64,000 nt of DNA from a virus: positions 45,238 to 109,237 of IMG/VR virus record IMGVR_UViG_3300035034_002090; one strand, written 5' to 3'. Both the position numbers and the translations under genes were made by a program. Below are positions 16,233 to 23,567 of this stretch, one piece after another. Positions within the stretch are counted from its first letter, which is position 1. The number at the start of each line of letters is the position of its first letter. Under the pieces are notes generated by a model that saw only the letters and a program-made list of their open reading frames with translations, had not been told where the DNA came from and ran no database searches.

Positions 16233-16571
16233 ATGAAATCCATCAATGAGATGTACGGCGAAGTAATTGCTGAGCTTCGTAGAAGGAAGTTTACCGCTGA
16301 GCTACGACCCAACGGGGTCTTGGTTGGAGTAGGAAACGTGTCACTCATCATCTTTGAGATCGTTAGATCTGATCTTGAGAGGACAGTCTCAGACATCTGT
16401 GATGAGGTCGTGCTGAAGTTGAATGAGTATCTGGATATGGAAAAGAACGATGATCTGGATATTCACGAAGAGAAAATGAACTCCTTGCACTCGAAGCGGA
16501 TCAGGCAGAACAATGTTTTGCAGAGGTCTAATCGACTTCTTAACCCGAAGACAAAAAAGGATCGAGGATGA
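16233..16571 (+). CDS. Unrecognised 112-aa protein
   Basis: A strong AGGAGG precedes the ATG. The first 70 residues (MKSINEMYGEVIAELRRRKF ... VLVGVGNVSLIIFEIV) look like a small alpha/beta domain; the remainder is charged and helical. No motif is recognised. It overlaps the next start by 4 nt (ATGA), so it is translated together with the nucleotide-pool gene that follows. Confidence 0.65.
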   Translation: MKSINEMYGEVIAELRRRKFTAELRPNGVLVGVGNVSLIIFEIVRSDLERTVSDICDEVVLKLNEYLDMEKNDDLDIHEEKMNSLHSKRIRQNNVLQRSNRLLNPKTKKDRG

Positions 16572-17224
16572 GCGTTCTAACTGGCCCGGAGATCGAGAAA
16601 GCTATCGAGGAAGGTGAAATCCTCGTACGGCCCTACGTGCAGTCAAACGTTGGCTCTAATTCTCTGGACCTTCGCATGGGGAATGAGGTTAAGCTTTATG
16701 TGGATAACGAGGGTCGACCGCTAGACGTGGTTTACCGAGAGGGTATGCGTCTTCTTCAGGCTGGCTTTCTTGGCAAGATCTGCGAAGAGAACCTGATCGA
16801 GTATCTCAGGGGTAAAGGAGCTATCCTTGATATTCGCAAAGAGAACAAGATCAAGGTGTTTGAGGTCCCGGAAGAGGGGATTGTTCTGCTGCCCGGTAGA
16901 GGTTACCTGCCAGCGACAATCGAATACATGGGGAGCGATCACTATGTGCCTGTACTACACGGCCGTTCGAGCGTCGGACGCCTCTTTGTAAGTATTCACC
17001 ACACTGCTGGCTTTGGAGATACAGGCTTCGAGGGTACGTGGACTCTTGAGGTGACAGTAGAGCATCCCATCACGGTGTATCCCGGCGACCGCCTTTGTCA
17101 GGTAGCATTCCAGACCTGCAAGGGGGAGAAGAGGCTTTATGGAGACCGAAAAGGCTCCAAATATAATGGACAGAAGTCTCCCGGCGAGTCGAAGTTCTGG
17201 AAAGACTTTGGAAGTGACTCATGA
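16568..17224 (+). CDS. dcd: dCTP deaminase, probably bifunctional dCTP deaminase/dUTPase
   Basis: The enzyme deaminates dCTP; bifunctional members also remove pyrophosphate and give dUMP directly. The signature GRSSVGR spans 132-138 and the catalytic Glu is E161 in GTWTLEV. TAGFGDTGFEG at 146-156 matches the TAG-x2-D-x-GF pattern of bifunctional archaeal and mycobacterial enzymes rather than the TAHRIDPGW of E. coli Dcd. The C-terminal KYNGQKSPGES fits the nucleotide-closing tail. The length (218 aa) is normal. The product dUMP would feed the thymidylate synthase encoded about 4 kb downstream. The bifunctional reading rests on that one motif and is an inference. Confidence 0.87.
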   Translation: MSVLTGPEIEKAIEEGEILVRPYVQSNVGSNSLDLRMGNEVKLYVDNEGRPLDVVYREGMRLLQAGFLGKICEENLIEYLRGKGAILDIRKENKIKVFEVPEEGIVLLPGRGYLPATIEYMGSDHYVPVLHGRSSVGRLFVSIHHTAGFGDTGFEGTWTLEVTVEHPITVYPGDRLCQVAFQTCKGEKRLYGDRKGSKYNGQKSPGESKFWKDFGSDS

Positions 17225-17643
17225 CATCCAGAGGAAGCTTGATACGGGCCGGAGATCACATTTGGGTTGATGATGAGGTTTGTCAGGTCACGTCGGTGGG
17301 CGGAAGTGACGACAGAGACGGGTATGTCAGAGTTGAGCTAGAGGGCAAAAAGCGCGCCAGACATGTTCCTGTCTCACGCGTCAGGGAAGTCCTTGTAGCA
17401 AGAGAAGAAGATCTTAGATCCATGCAAATTCTTGAGCTTCGCGTCATGGAGGCTGGTCTTCTCGCAAAGATTCGAATGCTAGATAGGCTAAGTGATTCCG
17501 GCCTAGAAATAAAAGGCGATGAGGATGTTGAGCTTGAGCTTCGGCGCGCACTGTACGCTGTTCGCTATCGGCTCAGAGTCAAAGACGCCAGACCCGGACA
17601 TTCTGGTGACGCGTTTGCTATTGAAGTAGAGGAACTTCGATGA
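17221..17643 (+). CDS. Unrecognised 140-aa protein with SH3-like N-terminus
   Basis: Residues 5-55 (IRAGDHIWVDDEVCQVTSVGG ... RVELEGKK) have the pattern of a small SH3-like or KOW-like beta barrel. The remaining part is a charged helical region (MQILELRVMEAGLLAKIRML). The ATG overlaps the deaminase stop and the TGA overlaps the primase start, so it is tightly coupled to both. No function can be assigned from the sequence. Confidence 0.65.
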   Translation: MTSRGSLIRAGDHIWVDDEVCQVTSVGGSDDRDGYVRVELEGKKRARHVPVSRVREVLVAREEDLRSMQILELRVMEAGLLAKIRMLDRLSDSGLEIKGDEDVELELRRALYAVRYRLRVKDARPGHSGDAFAIEVEELR

Positions 17644-18806
17644 ACGAGGGTGACATCTACACTCTCTGTGGGATGGCAGGAATCCAAAGCCCGAGGCGAC
17701 AAGGCGATTGGGTGATGGGTTCCTGTCCTTTTTCTCCTTGGAAGCACAAGGGTGGTAGTGACTCTACGCCGTCTTTTGGGATTAAAATATCCGAGGCCGA
17801 GCCATCCGGCTTCAATTGTTTTTCATGTCAGGAGAAAGGTTCCCTTAGATCTCTTGCCGCAAAGCTTGAGGGCTATGGCGTCGGCGACATGTCGAGGCTC
17901 AGAAAATTCGTTATCGCTAACGATTCTAGACGCTTCGGCGACAATGTCCGGAACGATTATGATGGTGGATGGGGCATGAACACGTCTGACGTAGCTGGCC
18001 TCAACGAGAATGAGATTGAAGACCTGCCCGAACCTACCCGCGACTTTCTCGACGAGAACGACATACGGAGGTTCTCAGCGCTTCCTCACGACTACATTCT
18101 TCGAAGGGGGCTGACTCAGGAGACATGTAAGGCGTGGGACATACGAACCGATAGAACATCTAGGTCTCCACGAATCGTGTTCCCAATCAGGAATATTGAG
18201 GGAAAGCTCTTAGCCTACAGCAAACGTGTGGTCTGGGATCAACCCACCTGCCATTGGTGTGGCTACAGCCATCAACGTCTGAGCTTCGGCTCAAGGCGAA
18301 AGCCGCACGAAAAGAAACACGATGGCGGCTGCCCGATGTGCCCTAATAGGTACATATGGCCCAAGTATCAGCACTCCAAGGGGTTCAAAAGAAACCTTCT
18401 TTTGTACGGCGAGCATATGATCGATACCTCCATCAAGACGTGCGTTCTGGTGGAGGGCAATATCGACCCGGTATGGCTATGGCAGTGTGGGGTTAGAAAC
18501 CCTATGGCAACTTTTGGGTCGAAGCCCGGAACAAAGATTCCAGACAAAAAGAGAGGTCAGCCCGGAGAGCAGTTATATCTTTTGGAGAAGTATGGCTTCG
18601 ATTGCATTGTGCTTTTGCCAGATGATGACAAGGCAGGCCATCAGTGGGTCGATACAATCAAGAAGTTCTTTAAGGGAAAAATACCAAGGACTGAAGTGAA
18701 GGTTCGATCCATGCCTTCAGGCAAAGACCCCGCCGAGCTTACGCCCGACGAGATCAGGGAAATTCTTAGACCCTATCCGGAAGTCTTTGGGAAACCTACC
18801 AAGTAA
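17640..18806 (+). CDS. DnaG-type DNA primase
   Basis: An N-terminal CHC2-like zinc finger is formed by C29, H35, C60 and C63. A Toprim domain follows, with the acidic residues in CVLVEGNIDPVW (about 268-278) and VLLPDDDKAG (about 323-332). IVFPIRNIEGKLLAYSKR matches the region between the zinc finger and Toprim in bacterial primases. A second CxxC pair region (CHWCG and CPMCPN, around 200-240) is an extra zinc knuckle not usual in DnaG. The enzyme makes RNA primers on the lagging strand. At 388 aa it lacks the long C-terminal helicase-interaction domain. Its 3' end overlaps the convergent gene at 18796. Confidence 0.88.
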   Translation: MNEGDIYTLCGMAGIQSPRRQGDWVMGSCPFSPWKHKGGSDSTPSFGIKISEAEPSGFNCFSCQEKGSLRSLAAKLEGYGVGDMSRLRKFVIANDSRRFGDNVRNDYDGGWGMNTSDVAGLNENEIEDLPEPTRDFLDENDIRRFSALPHDYILRRGLTQETCKAWDIRTDRTSRSPRIVFPIRNIEGKLLAYSKRVVWDQPTCHWCGYSHQRLSFGSRRKPHEKKHDGGCPMCPNRYIWPKYQHSKGFKRNLLLYGEHMIDTSIKTCVLVEGNIDPVWLWQCGVRNPMATFGSKPGTKIPDKKRGQPGEQLYLLEKYGFDCIVLLPDDDKAGHQWVDTIKKFFKGKIPRTEVKVRSMPSGKDPAELTPDEIREILRPYPEVFGKPTK

Positions 18807-19101
18807 ATCCCTCTAAGCCCCCATGCTCACGCCATTTCTCAACTGCCTTATCACTACCCCAGCAACCCGGTATCTTGGATTGAAGGAATGTCACTATGGA
18901 CTTCAGCGCCTTCATGCTTTCTGAGTCCGCGTAGGCGCACGAGCCCGCGAGGTCATTTCTCAGCAAGCATGACATGAAGTGCCCCGGTTCATCAGCAAAC
19001 CGGATCCAATTAATCATCGCCGAGAACACCAGTGGCGGAATATCCTTGTATTCGTCCGACAGGTCTTCCGGAAGCTCCACCAACTTAATTCTTTTTGGCA
19101 T
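18796..19101 (-). CDS. Small conserved-type phage protein (101 aa), leftward
   Basis: The protein has the pattern GHFMSCLLRNDLAGSC, then AD-S ... LKSIVTFLQSKIPGCWGS, then KVEKW-like AVEKWREHGG. I know this arrangement from a widespread family of small phage proteins of unknown function, with G-F/L-x-x-L-x-N-D-L followed by a conserved CWGS near the end. On the leftward strand AAGGA lies 6 nt before the ATG. Its 3' end overlaps the primase 3' end by 11 nt, an antisense overlap. It is the only leftward gene in the replication region and so probably has its own promoter in the gap to its right. Confidence 0.72.
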   Translation of the reverse strand: MPKRIKLVELPEDLSDEYKDIPPLVFSAMINWIRFADEPGHFMSCLLRNDLAGSCAYADSESMKALKSIVTFLQSKIPGCWGSDKAVEKWREHGGLEGFTW

Positions 19102-19309
19102 GTCATATCCTTTAGGGGGAAGTGCGGGTTATCTGGATCTCCTTCTTAAAGCATCACTTTAGGTCTTGCCAAGGATCCATATCATCTGTACGTTAATTTC
19201 TGCCTCGATGGAGGCGAGAAAAATAATCCTCAATAGAGAGATTAGGCAACGGACCAAGGCAAAAGATAAGTGTCCAAAGGCATATCTCTAAAGCGAGAAG
19301 GAGAAAGTA
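19102..19309. promoter_or_regulatory. Divergent gap between a leftward gene and the SSB-like gene
   Basis: The 208-nt gap separates divergent genes, so it should hold promoters in both directions. I see only partial matches: on the leftward strand a TTGGCA followed after 17-18 nt by a poor -10. A small perfect inverted repeat, GCCTC-GATG-GAGGC, lies at 19202-19215 and could be an operator or a short hairpin. The SSB ribosome binding site is the GAGAAGGAGAAAG tract just before 19310. Confidence 0.35.
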
Positions 19310-20095
19310 ATGTCAGAATGGTTTACAGTAGGCGCAGAGCAGAATGCGGAAGAATCCAAAAAGTTCGGCGGCGGTGGAGGCGGAGGCGGATTTGACCCTC
19401 GAAATATTTTTCGATGGTACATCCCCAAGTCTGCTATCGGTGAAGAAAAGGAACTCATTTTCCTAGATGATTCAGCCTTCAACTGCTGGATGCATCACTA
19501 CGCTGTGAACGGCCGCTGGGGAAATTGGGAGACCTGCATCAAGCGAGCTGGCATCTCGGACACCTGCCCGCTATGCGAGCGGGACTCGAACGTTAGCACC
19601 ATGTATATCGGCCACTATACAGTGCTGGATGCAACGGGCTGGATGAAAGATGGGGAGCACAAAATGTCCCTTAAAATCTTTCCCGCCAAGAGCGAGAGGG
19701 TTCAGCTTCTCGATAAGGAGCGTGCCCGAAGAGGTACGCTCATCGGTGCGAAGTTCGCCGTCGAGCGAACTCCGGACTCCAAGGACAACACGGGCAACTA
19801 CTTCTCCTTCATTGAGCGTGTCGACCTCAAAGAGTTTTTGAACGAGAACATCGACAAGCTCAAGAGCCAGCTCGACTACTTCCCTGAAGAATGGGGGTAT
19901 TGGAAAGGCGAAGGCGACAACAAAACGTACGCACTCCCCGGCGGTCTTCCTTTCAAGGAAATCCTTGAGCCTCTCTCCCTTGAGGCTCTTACCGCCAACC
20001 TCGGCGGCGGTGGCGGTGGAGGAAGCTCATCCAGCAGCGGAAGCTTCGGGTACGACCCGGATAGCGCCACGGATGACGGTGACGTCCCGTACTAG
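19310..20095 (+). CDS. Single-stranded DNA-binding protein (phage type)
   Basis: The 261-aa protein has an N-terminal region with a run of eight glycines (residues 20-27). A folded core follows (IFRWYIPKSAIGEE onward), containing the cysteine group C76, C86 and C89, which may form part of a small zinc site. A second Gly/Ser-rich linker leads to an acidic tail ending DDGDVPY. Acidic, hydrophobic-tipped tails of this kind (compare DDDIPF in E. coli SSB) recruit partner proteins in SSBs. GAGAAGGAG precedes the ATG. The gene is well placed next to the replication and recombination genes. The core fold is inferred from the layout, not from a diagnostic motif. Confidence 0.72.
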   Translation: MSEWFTVGAEQNAEESKKFGGGGGGGGFDPRNIFRWYIPKSAIGEEKELIFLDDSAFNCWMHHYAVNGRWGNWETCIKRAGISDTCPLCERDSNVSTMYIGHYTVLDATGWMKDGEHKMSLKIFPAKSERVQLLDKERARRGTLIGAKFAVERTPDSKDNTGNYFSFIERVDLKEFLNENIDKLKSQLDYFPEEWGYWKGEGDNKTYALPGGLPFKEILEPLSLEALTANLGGGGGGGSSSSSGSFGYDPDSATDDGDVPY

Positions 20096-20109
20096 GTCGC
20101 TTTGATTGC

Positions 20110-20134
20110 GCCGGGGGACTAGACCTCCCCCGGC
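20110..20134 (+). other. Stable stem-loop between SSB-like and GroES-like genes
   Basis: GCCGGGGGA at 20110-20118 pairs perfectly with TCCCCCGGC at 20126-20134 around a 7-nt loop. No T-run follows (TTCAAG), so it is not a typical intrinsic terminator. It may protect the 3' end of the abundant SSB message or weakly attenuate read-through. Confidence 0.5.
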
Positions 20135-20171
20135 TTCAAGACCTCCTTAAGAACCCCATCAGAGGAACACC

Positions 20172-20717
20172 ATGGCCAGCAACAACATCCACGGCCTCAC
20201 CGATATGCAGAAGAGGGTGTCCCTCTTCAGGCAAGCTGTAGAAGCAAATATTAACAACACCAAGCTGAGCCCCCTGCCTGATCAAGTCCACCTTCAGGTA
20301 ATGCCGGAGGCCGAGCAAATTGGGAACATCTTGACCCTCCAGACAAAGGCGAAGATCACCGACAACCCAATGCGGTATGGGACCGTCTTGAATGTTGGTG
20401 AAAACGTTAAGCATCTCAAACCGGGTGATGATGTCATCTTCGAGCACAAGTGGGGCCGAAGATTCGGAGGCATGTACAACCCACTGCAAACCGGGACCGA
20501 TCACGATTGGGAGGATGAGCTTCGAATCATCAATGGTCACGAGATCATTGGTGTTGTCGAATACGAGCTGACGGGAAAGGAGGTCTCTTTTTTCGACCAG
20601 CAAGGCGCTGAGTTAACGGGAGTGGTGGAAGATGAGTGCCCTGCTTTTGGGGGACTTGTGTCCGTCCGAGTCGAGGAAGGCGTTTATTGGGTTAAGCCAG
20701 AAGATATTCTGGACTGA
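20172..20717 (+). CDS. GroES-like co-chaperonin candidate
   Basis: Residues about 34-125 follow the GroES pattern. [15 protein letters not shown] is the first strand, [20 protein letters not shown] corresponds to the G-x-V-x-x-VG ... GD-V-F core, and [11 protein letters not shown] corresponds to the closing strand near the mobile-loop base. Phage proteins of this type (T4 gp31 is the known example) replace GroES so that host GroEL can fold the large capsid protein. Here the protein is 181 aa, longer than GroES (about 97 aa), with an extra N-terminal helix and a C-terminal beta-rich extension of about 50 residues. An AGAGGAAC site lies upstream of the ATG. The fold call is moderate. Confidence 0.55.
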   Translation: MASNNIHGLTDMQKRVSLFRQAVEANINNTKLSPLPDQVHLQVMPEAEQIGNILTLQTKAKITDNPMRYGTVLNVGENVKHLKPGDDVIFEHKWGRRFGGMYNPLQTGTDHDWEDELRIINGHEIIGVVEYELTGKEVSFFDQQGAELTGVVEDECPAFGGLVSVRVEEGVYWVKPEDILD

Positions 20718-20752
20718 CGTGCACTCGATTGCATAAAAAGGAGACAAACCCA

Positions 20753-21673
20753 ATGAAGCAATACCTCGAAATGCTCCGGGATATTCTGGAGAACGGCACC
20801 AAAAAGGGCGATCGAACCGGTACTGGCACGCTTAGTGTATTCGGCCGTCAGCTCCGGTTTGATCTTGGCGACGGCTTCCCGGCCGTGACAACGAAGAAGC
20901 TTTTCTTCAACTCCATGAAGGTTGAGTTGGCTTGGTTCCTGAAGGGAATGACAAATACGTCTTATCTTCACGACCACAACGTCAACATCTGGGACGAATG
21001 GGCGGATGCTGATGGCGAACTAGGGCCTGTGTATGGTTCTCAGTGGCGAAACTGGACTCACCATTATGACGATGGAAGCTTCGACGAGATAGACCAGCTC
21101 ACCGGCGTTGTGGAGGGTCTGAAGTACAAGCCCTTTAGCCGACGTCATATCGTCAGCGCTTGGAATGTAGGCGAGATTGACGAGATGGCCCTCCCTCCCT
21201 GTCATCTTCTCTATCAGTTCAACGCCAGACCACTCTCGCCGCTGGGCAGGCTTGAGCATTACAGGAGAACTCACGGCAAGGAACTGGAGGGATGTGATAA
21301 CCACAACCCAGATATGTCTATCATGGATGCGGCTGGGGTTCCTCGCTACTTTTTGGATTGCCAGATGTATCAGCGATCCGCCGATATGTTTTTGGGAGTC
21401 CCCTTCAACATTGCTTCATACGCCCTTCTGACGCACATCATTGCACGCGCCACCGGAATGGCACCGGGCCACTTCATTCACACGTTTGGCGATGCCCATA
21501 TCTATCTCAATCACATCGATCAGGTGACTAAGCAGTTGTCTCGCGATCGATACCCTCTTCCGAAGCTATCCCTAGATCCCGCCTGCACTGGCATCGATGA
21601 CTTCGAGCCCGAGCACGCCGAGCTAGAGGGGTACGAACATCATCCCGCCATCAAAGCGCCAATTGCCGTTTAA
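20753..21673 (+). CDS. thyA: Thymidylate synthase (ThyA type)
   Basis: The enzyme methylates dUMP to dTMP with methylene-tetrahydrofolate. Landmarks are [12 protein letters not shown] (20-31), the catalytic cysteine C150 in [27 protein letters not shown] with the dUMP-reading Asn (N219), and the C-terminal KAPIAV. That Asn favours dUMP over dCMP, so this is not a hydroxymethylase. Compared with E. coli ThyA there is an extra segment of about 37 residues between the catalytic Cys strand and the YQRS motif (residues 157-203). The ATG at 20753 has AAGGAGA upstream; an in-frame upstream codon is a poorer start. It lies in the same operon as the GroES-like gene and the SF2 helicase. Confidence 0.95.
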   Translation: MKQYLEMLRDILENGTKKGDRTGTGTLSVFGRQLRFDLGDGFPAVTTKKLFFNSMKVELAWFLKGMTNTSYLHDHNVNIWDEWADADGELGPVYGSQWRNWTHHYDDGSFDEIDQLTGVVEGLKYKPFSRRHIVSAWNVGEIDEMALPPCHLLYQFNARPLSPLGRLEHYRRTHGKELEGCDNHNPDMSIMDAAGVPRYFLDCQMYQRSADMFLGVPFNIASYALLTHIIARATGMAPGHFIHTFGDAHIYLNHIDQVTKQLSRDRYPLPKLSLDPACTGIDDFEPEHAELEGYEHHPAIKAPIAV

Positions 21674-21682
21674 GGAGAGAGC

Positions 21683-23161
21683 ATGACGCTCAAGAGTGAA
21701 GTCAAGATCGACGGAATGGCATGGTTGCCTAAGCCAGCAATACCGGCTGATATTCTAGATCAAATCCGGAAGGATAATACCGTCAGGCTCAAAGCAGGGC
21801 CTTACGATGATGGCCCTACTAAGGTCGAGATGTTTCGAGAGAGGGACTTCCACCTAGGAATCCCCCGAGGGTTCTACCAGAGAACCTCCAACGGCAAGAT
21901 GCCATCAGTCCTCGATGTCACTAAAGAGACACGGGACATGATTACTGGAGTAGGGCCTCGTGATGATATGCAGCGAGACGGAATCTCGACAGTTACCGCC
22001 TCGCTTCTTGAGGACACCGTTGCAGGCTCGATTCTTTGTGCTGCAACCGGCGTAGGCAAGACCGTGATGGGCCTTCTTATAGCTGCCGAGCTGGGCTATA
22101 CCACGACGGTAATCGTCCATAAGACCAACCTTCTCACGCAATGGATTGAAAGGATTGAAGAAGATCCGGGCGTCATTCCGGGCGCACGCGTGGGCGTATT
22201 TCAGGGTGATAGAGAAGAGTTTGGCGATGACTACGATATTGTTGTCGCCATGGTCCAAACCCTATCGAACCGGGACCCGGACCACCCATTCTTTAGCTGG
22301 CCGGGACTTGTCATTGTCGACGAGTGTCACCGACTTGGCGCACCGACATTTAACGAGGTTATCCACCACTTCAAGGCAGCCAAGCGGCTTGGTCTCACGG
22401 CTACGCCAAGACGTCGAGACGGCGGAGAGCAACTCTTCTTCGATGCCATTGGACCTATCTCATGGCAGGGAAGTGCGCCCATGCTTACCCCGAAGGTCAG
22501 GAAGGTGGAGACATCTCTGGCCTTCAAAAAGGACTATCCGAAGTGGATAGAGGACAAGATCATCGCGAGGAACATCCCTCGAAACGAGACGATTGTCCGG
22601 GAGCTTACGCTTGCCAGAAAGAAAGGTCGTCAGATCCTTGTCTTGACCAAGCGACTATCTCAACTGCTTCTCATAAAGAAGCTTGCAGCTGAATACGTGC
22701 CGGAGACGACCTTCGGAGTCTGTACGGGGTCTTGGTATGTCGATGAAGATGACGCCTACAGCTACCTGCGAGATCGCAGCTATCAGAAGAAGTTTCGGCC
22801 TGAAGGTGTGTTCAATGCCAAAAAGGTCGATGGCGACATCCACGACGTCAACGAGCAGAACAAGGTTACCCCGAAGCGCCGAAGGCTGAAGACTGAGCAG
22901 TTCGAGGCCGGTAAGGACGCAGACGTCATCTTGGCCACCTATGGGGCCGTTGAGGAAGGCTTTGATGTCAAGCGCCTAGACACACTCTTTCTGGCCGCCC
23001 CAACATGGGACCCAGAGCAGGCCACAGGAAGAATCCTCAGGAAGGCTGACGACAAAAGGGATCCCATTGTCGTTCATTTTGTCGACTCGCAGATACCTAA
23101 ATTACAGGCTGCTTGGAACGCCTGTAAGAAGCGGTATATCGATCTCGGTGCACCTTTGTAA
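21683..23161 (+). CDS. SF2 DNA helicase (DECH-box)
   Basis: The N-terminal RecA-like domain has CAATGVGKT (Walker A), VIVDECHRLG (motif II) and GLTATPRRRDG (motif III). The C-terminal domain has ILVLTKRLSQLLLI, VILATYGAVEEGFDV and a motif VI EQATGRILR. The order and spacing match UvsW/RecG-like and XPB-like SF2 helicases. A first-domain segment before Walker A (about 115 residues) may be a DNA-binding extension. Position next to RecA and thymidylate synthase suggests recombination-dependent replication, as with UvsW in T4. TAAGGAGAG precedes the ATG. The exact subfamily cannot be fixed by eye. Confidence 0.87.
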   Translation: MTLKSEVKIDGMAWLPKPAIPADILDQIRKDNTVRLKAGPYDDGPTKVEMFRERDFHLGIPRGFYQRTSNGKMPSVLDVTKETRDMITGVGPRDDMQRDGISTVTASLLEDTVAGSILCAATGVGKTVMGLLIAAELGYTTTVIVHKTNLLTQWIERIEEDPGVIPGARVGVFQGDREEFGDDYDIVVAMVQTLSNRDPDHPFFSWPGLVIVDECHRLGAPTFNEVIHHFKAAKRLGLTATPRRRDGGEQLFFDAIGPISWQGSAPMLTPKVRKVETSLAFKKDYPKWIEDKIIARNIPRNETIVRELTLARKKGRQILVLTKRLSQLLLIKKLAAEYVPETTFGVCTGSWYVDEDDAYSYLRDRSYQKKFRPEGVFNAKKVDGDIHDVNEQNKVTPKRRRLKTEQFEAGKDADVILATYGAVEEGFDVKRLDTLFLAAPTWDPEQATGRILRKADDKRDPIVVHFVDSQIPKLQAAWNACKKRYIDLGAPL

Positions 23162-23173
23162 TAGGGAGGCGGT

Positions 23174-23557
23174 TTGTCCAAGGAAGGCAAGGATAGAGGG
23201 AAGTCTGGACGGTTTTGGGAGCACGTGACCTTTGTTGGGAGCGGTGTCCCTATTTACCCAGAGTATTCTGGAGAAGGAGAGCTTCCATACAAGGTCGAGG
23301 ATGGGCCAAACATGGCCAAGGTGAAGGTCTCTTACGGCAGAACCGTTAACCTCGGCAACTATAACAGCGTTCGAGTTGACGTCGGCGTCGAGCTTCCATG
23401 CATGGTCGATGAGGTCGAGAAGGCGTATGACGCCGCCAGCGAGTTTGTCGGACCCAAATTCGCCAAGCTGGTCAACGGCGTGATTCAGAAGCGCAAGTCC
23501 ATCAACAAAGGTGGAGCCATCGTCGATGACGGCACGAATAAAGGCTACGGATATTAA
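23174..23557 (+). CDS. Unrecognised 127-aa protein, TTG start
   Basis: The TTG at 23174 has GGGAGG upstream and no ATG lies near. The core (KVSYGRTVNLGNYNSVRVDVGVELPC) is a beta-strand pattern I have seen in small conserved phage proteins of unknown function that start with a basic stretch. The following helix (VDEVEKAYDAASEFVGPKF) is typical of the same type. It lies between the SF2 helicase and the RecA-like gene, so a recombination accessory role is possible. Confidence 0.65.
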   Translation: MSKEGKDRGKSGRFWEHVTFVGSGVPIYPEYSGEGELPYKVEDGPNMAKVKVSYGRTVNLGNYNSVRVDVGVELPCMVDEVEKAYDAASEFVGPKFAKLVNGVIQKRKSINKGGAIVDDGTNKGYGY

Positions 23558-23567
23558 GGAGTAAAAA

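Noticed and set aside
19360-20030. GGN repeats in the SSB-like gene as a possible tandem repeat or recombination site
   Set aside because: They encode glycine linkers in frame in both places and differ at third positions. Low-complexity protein linkers explain them.
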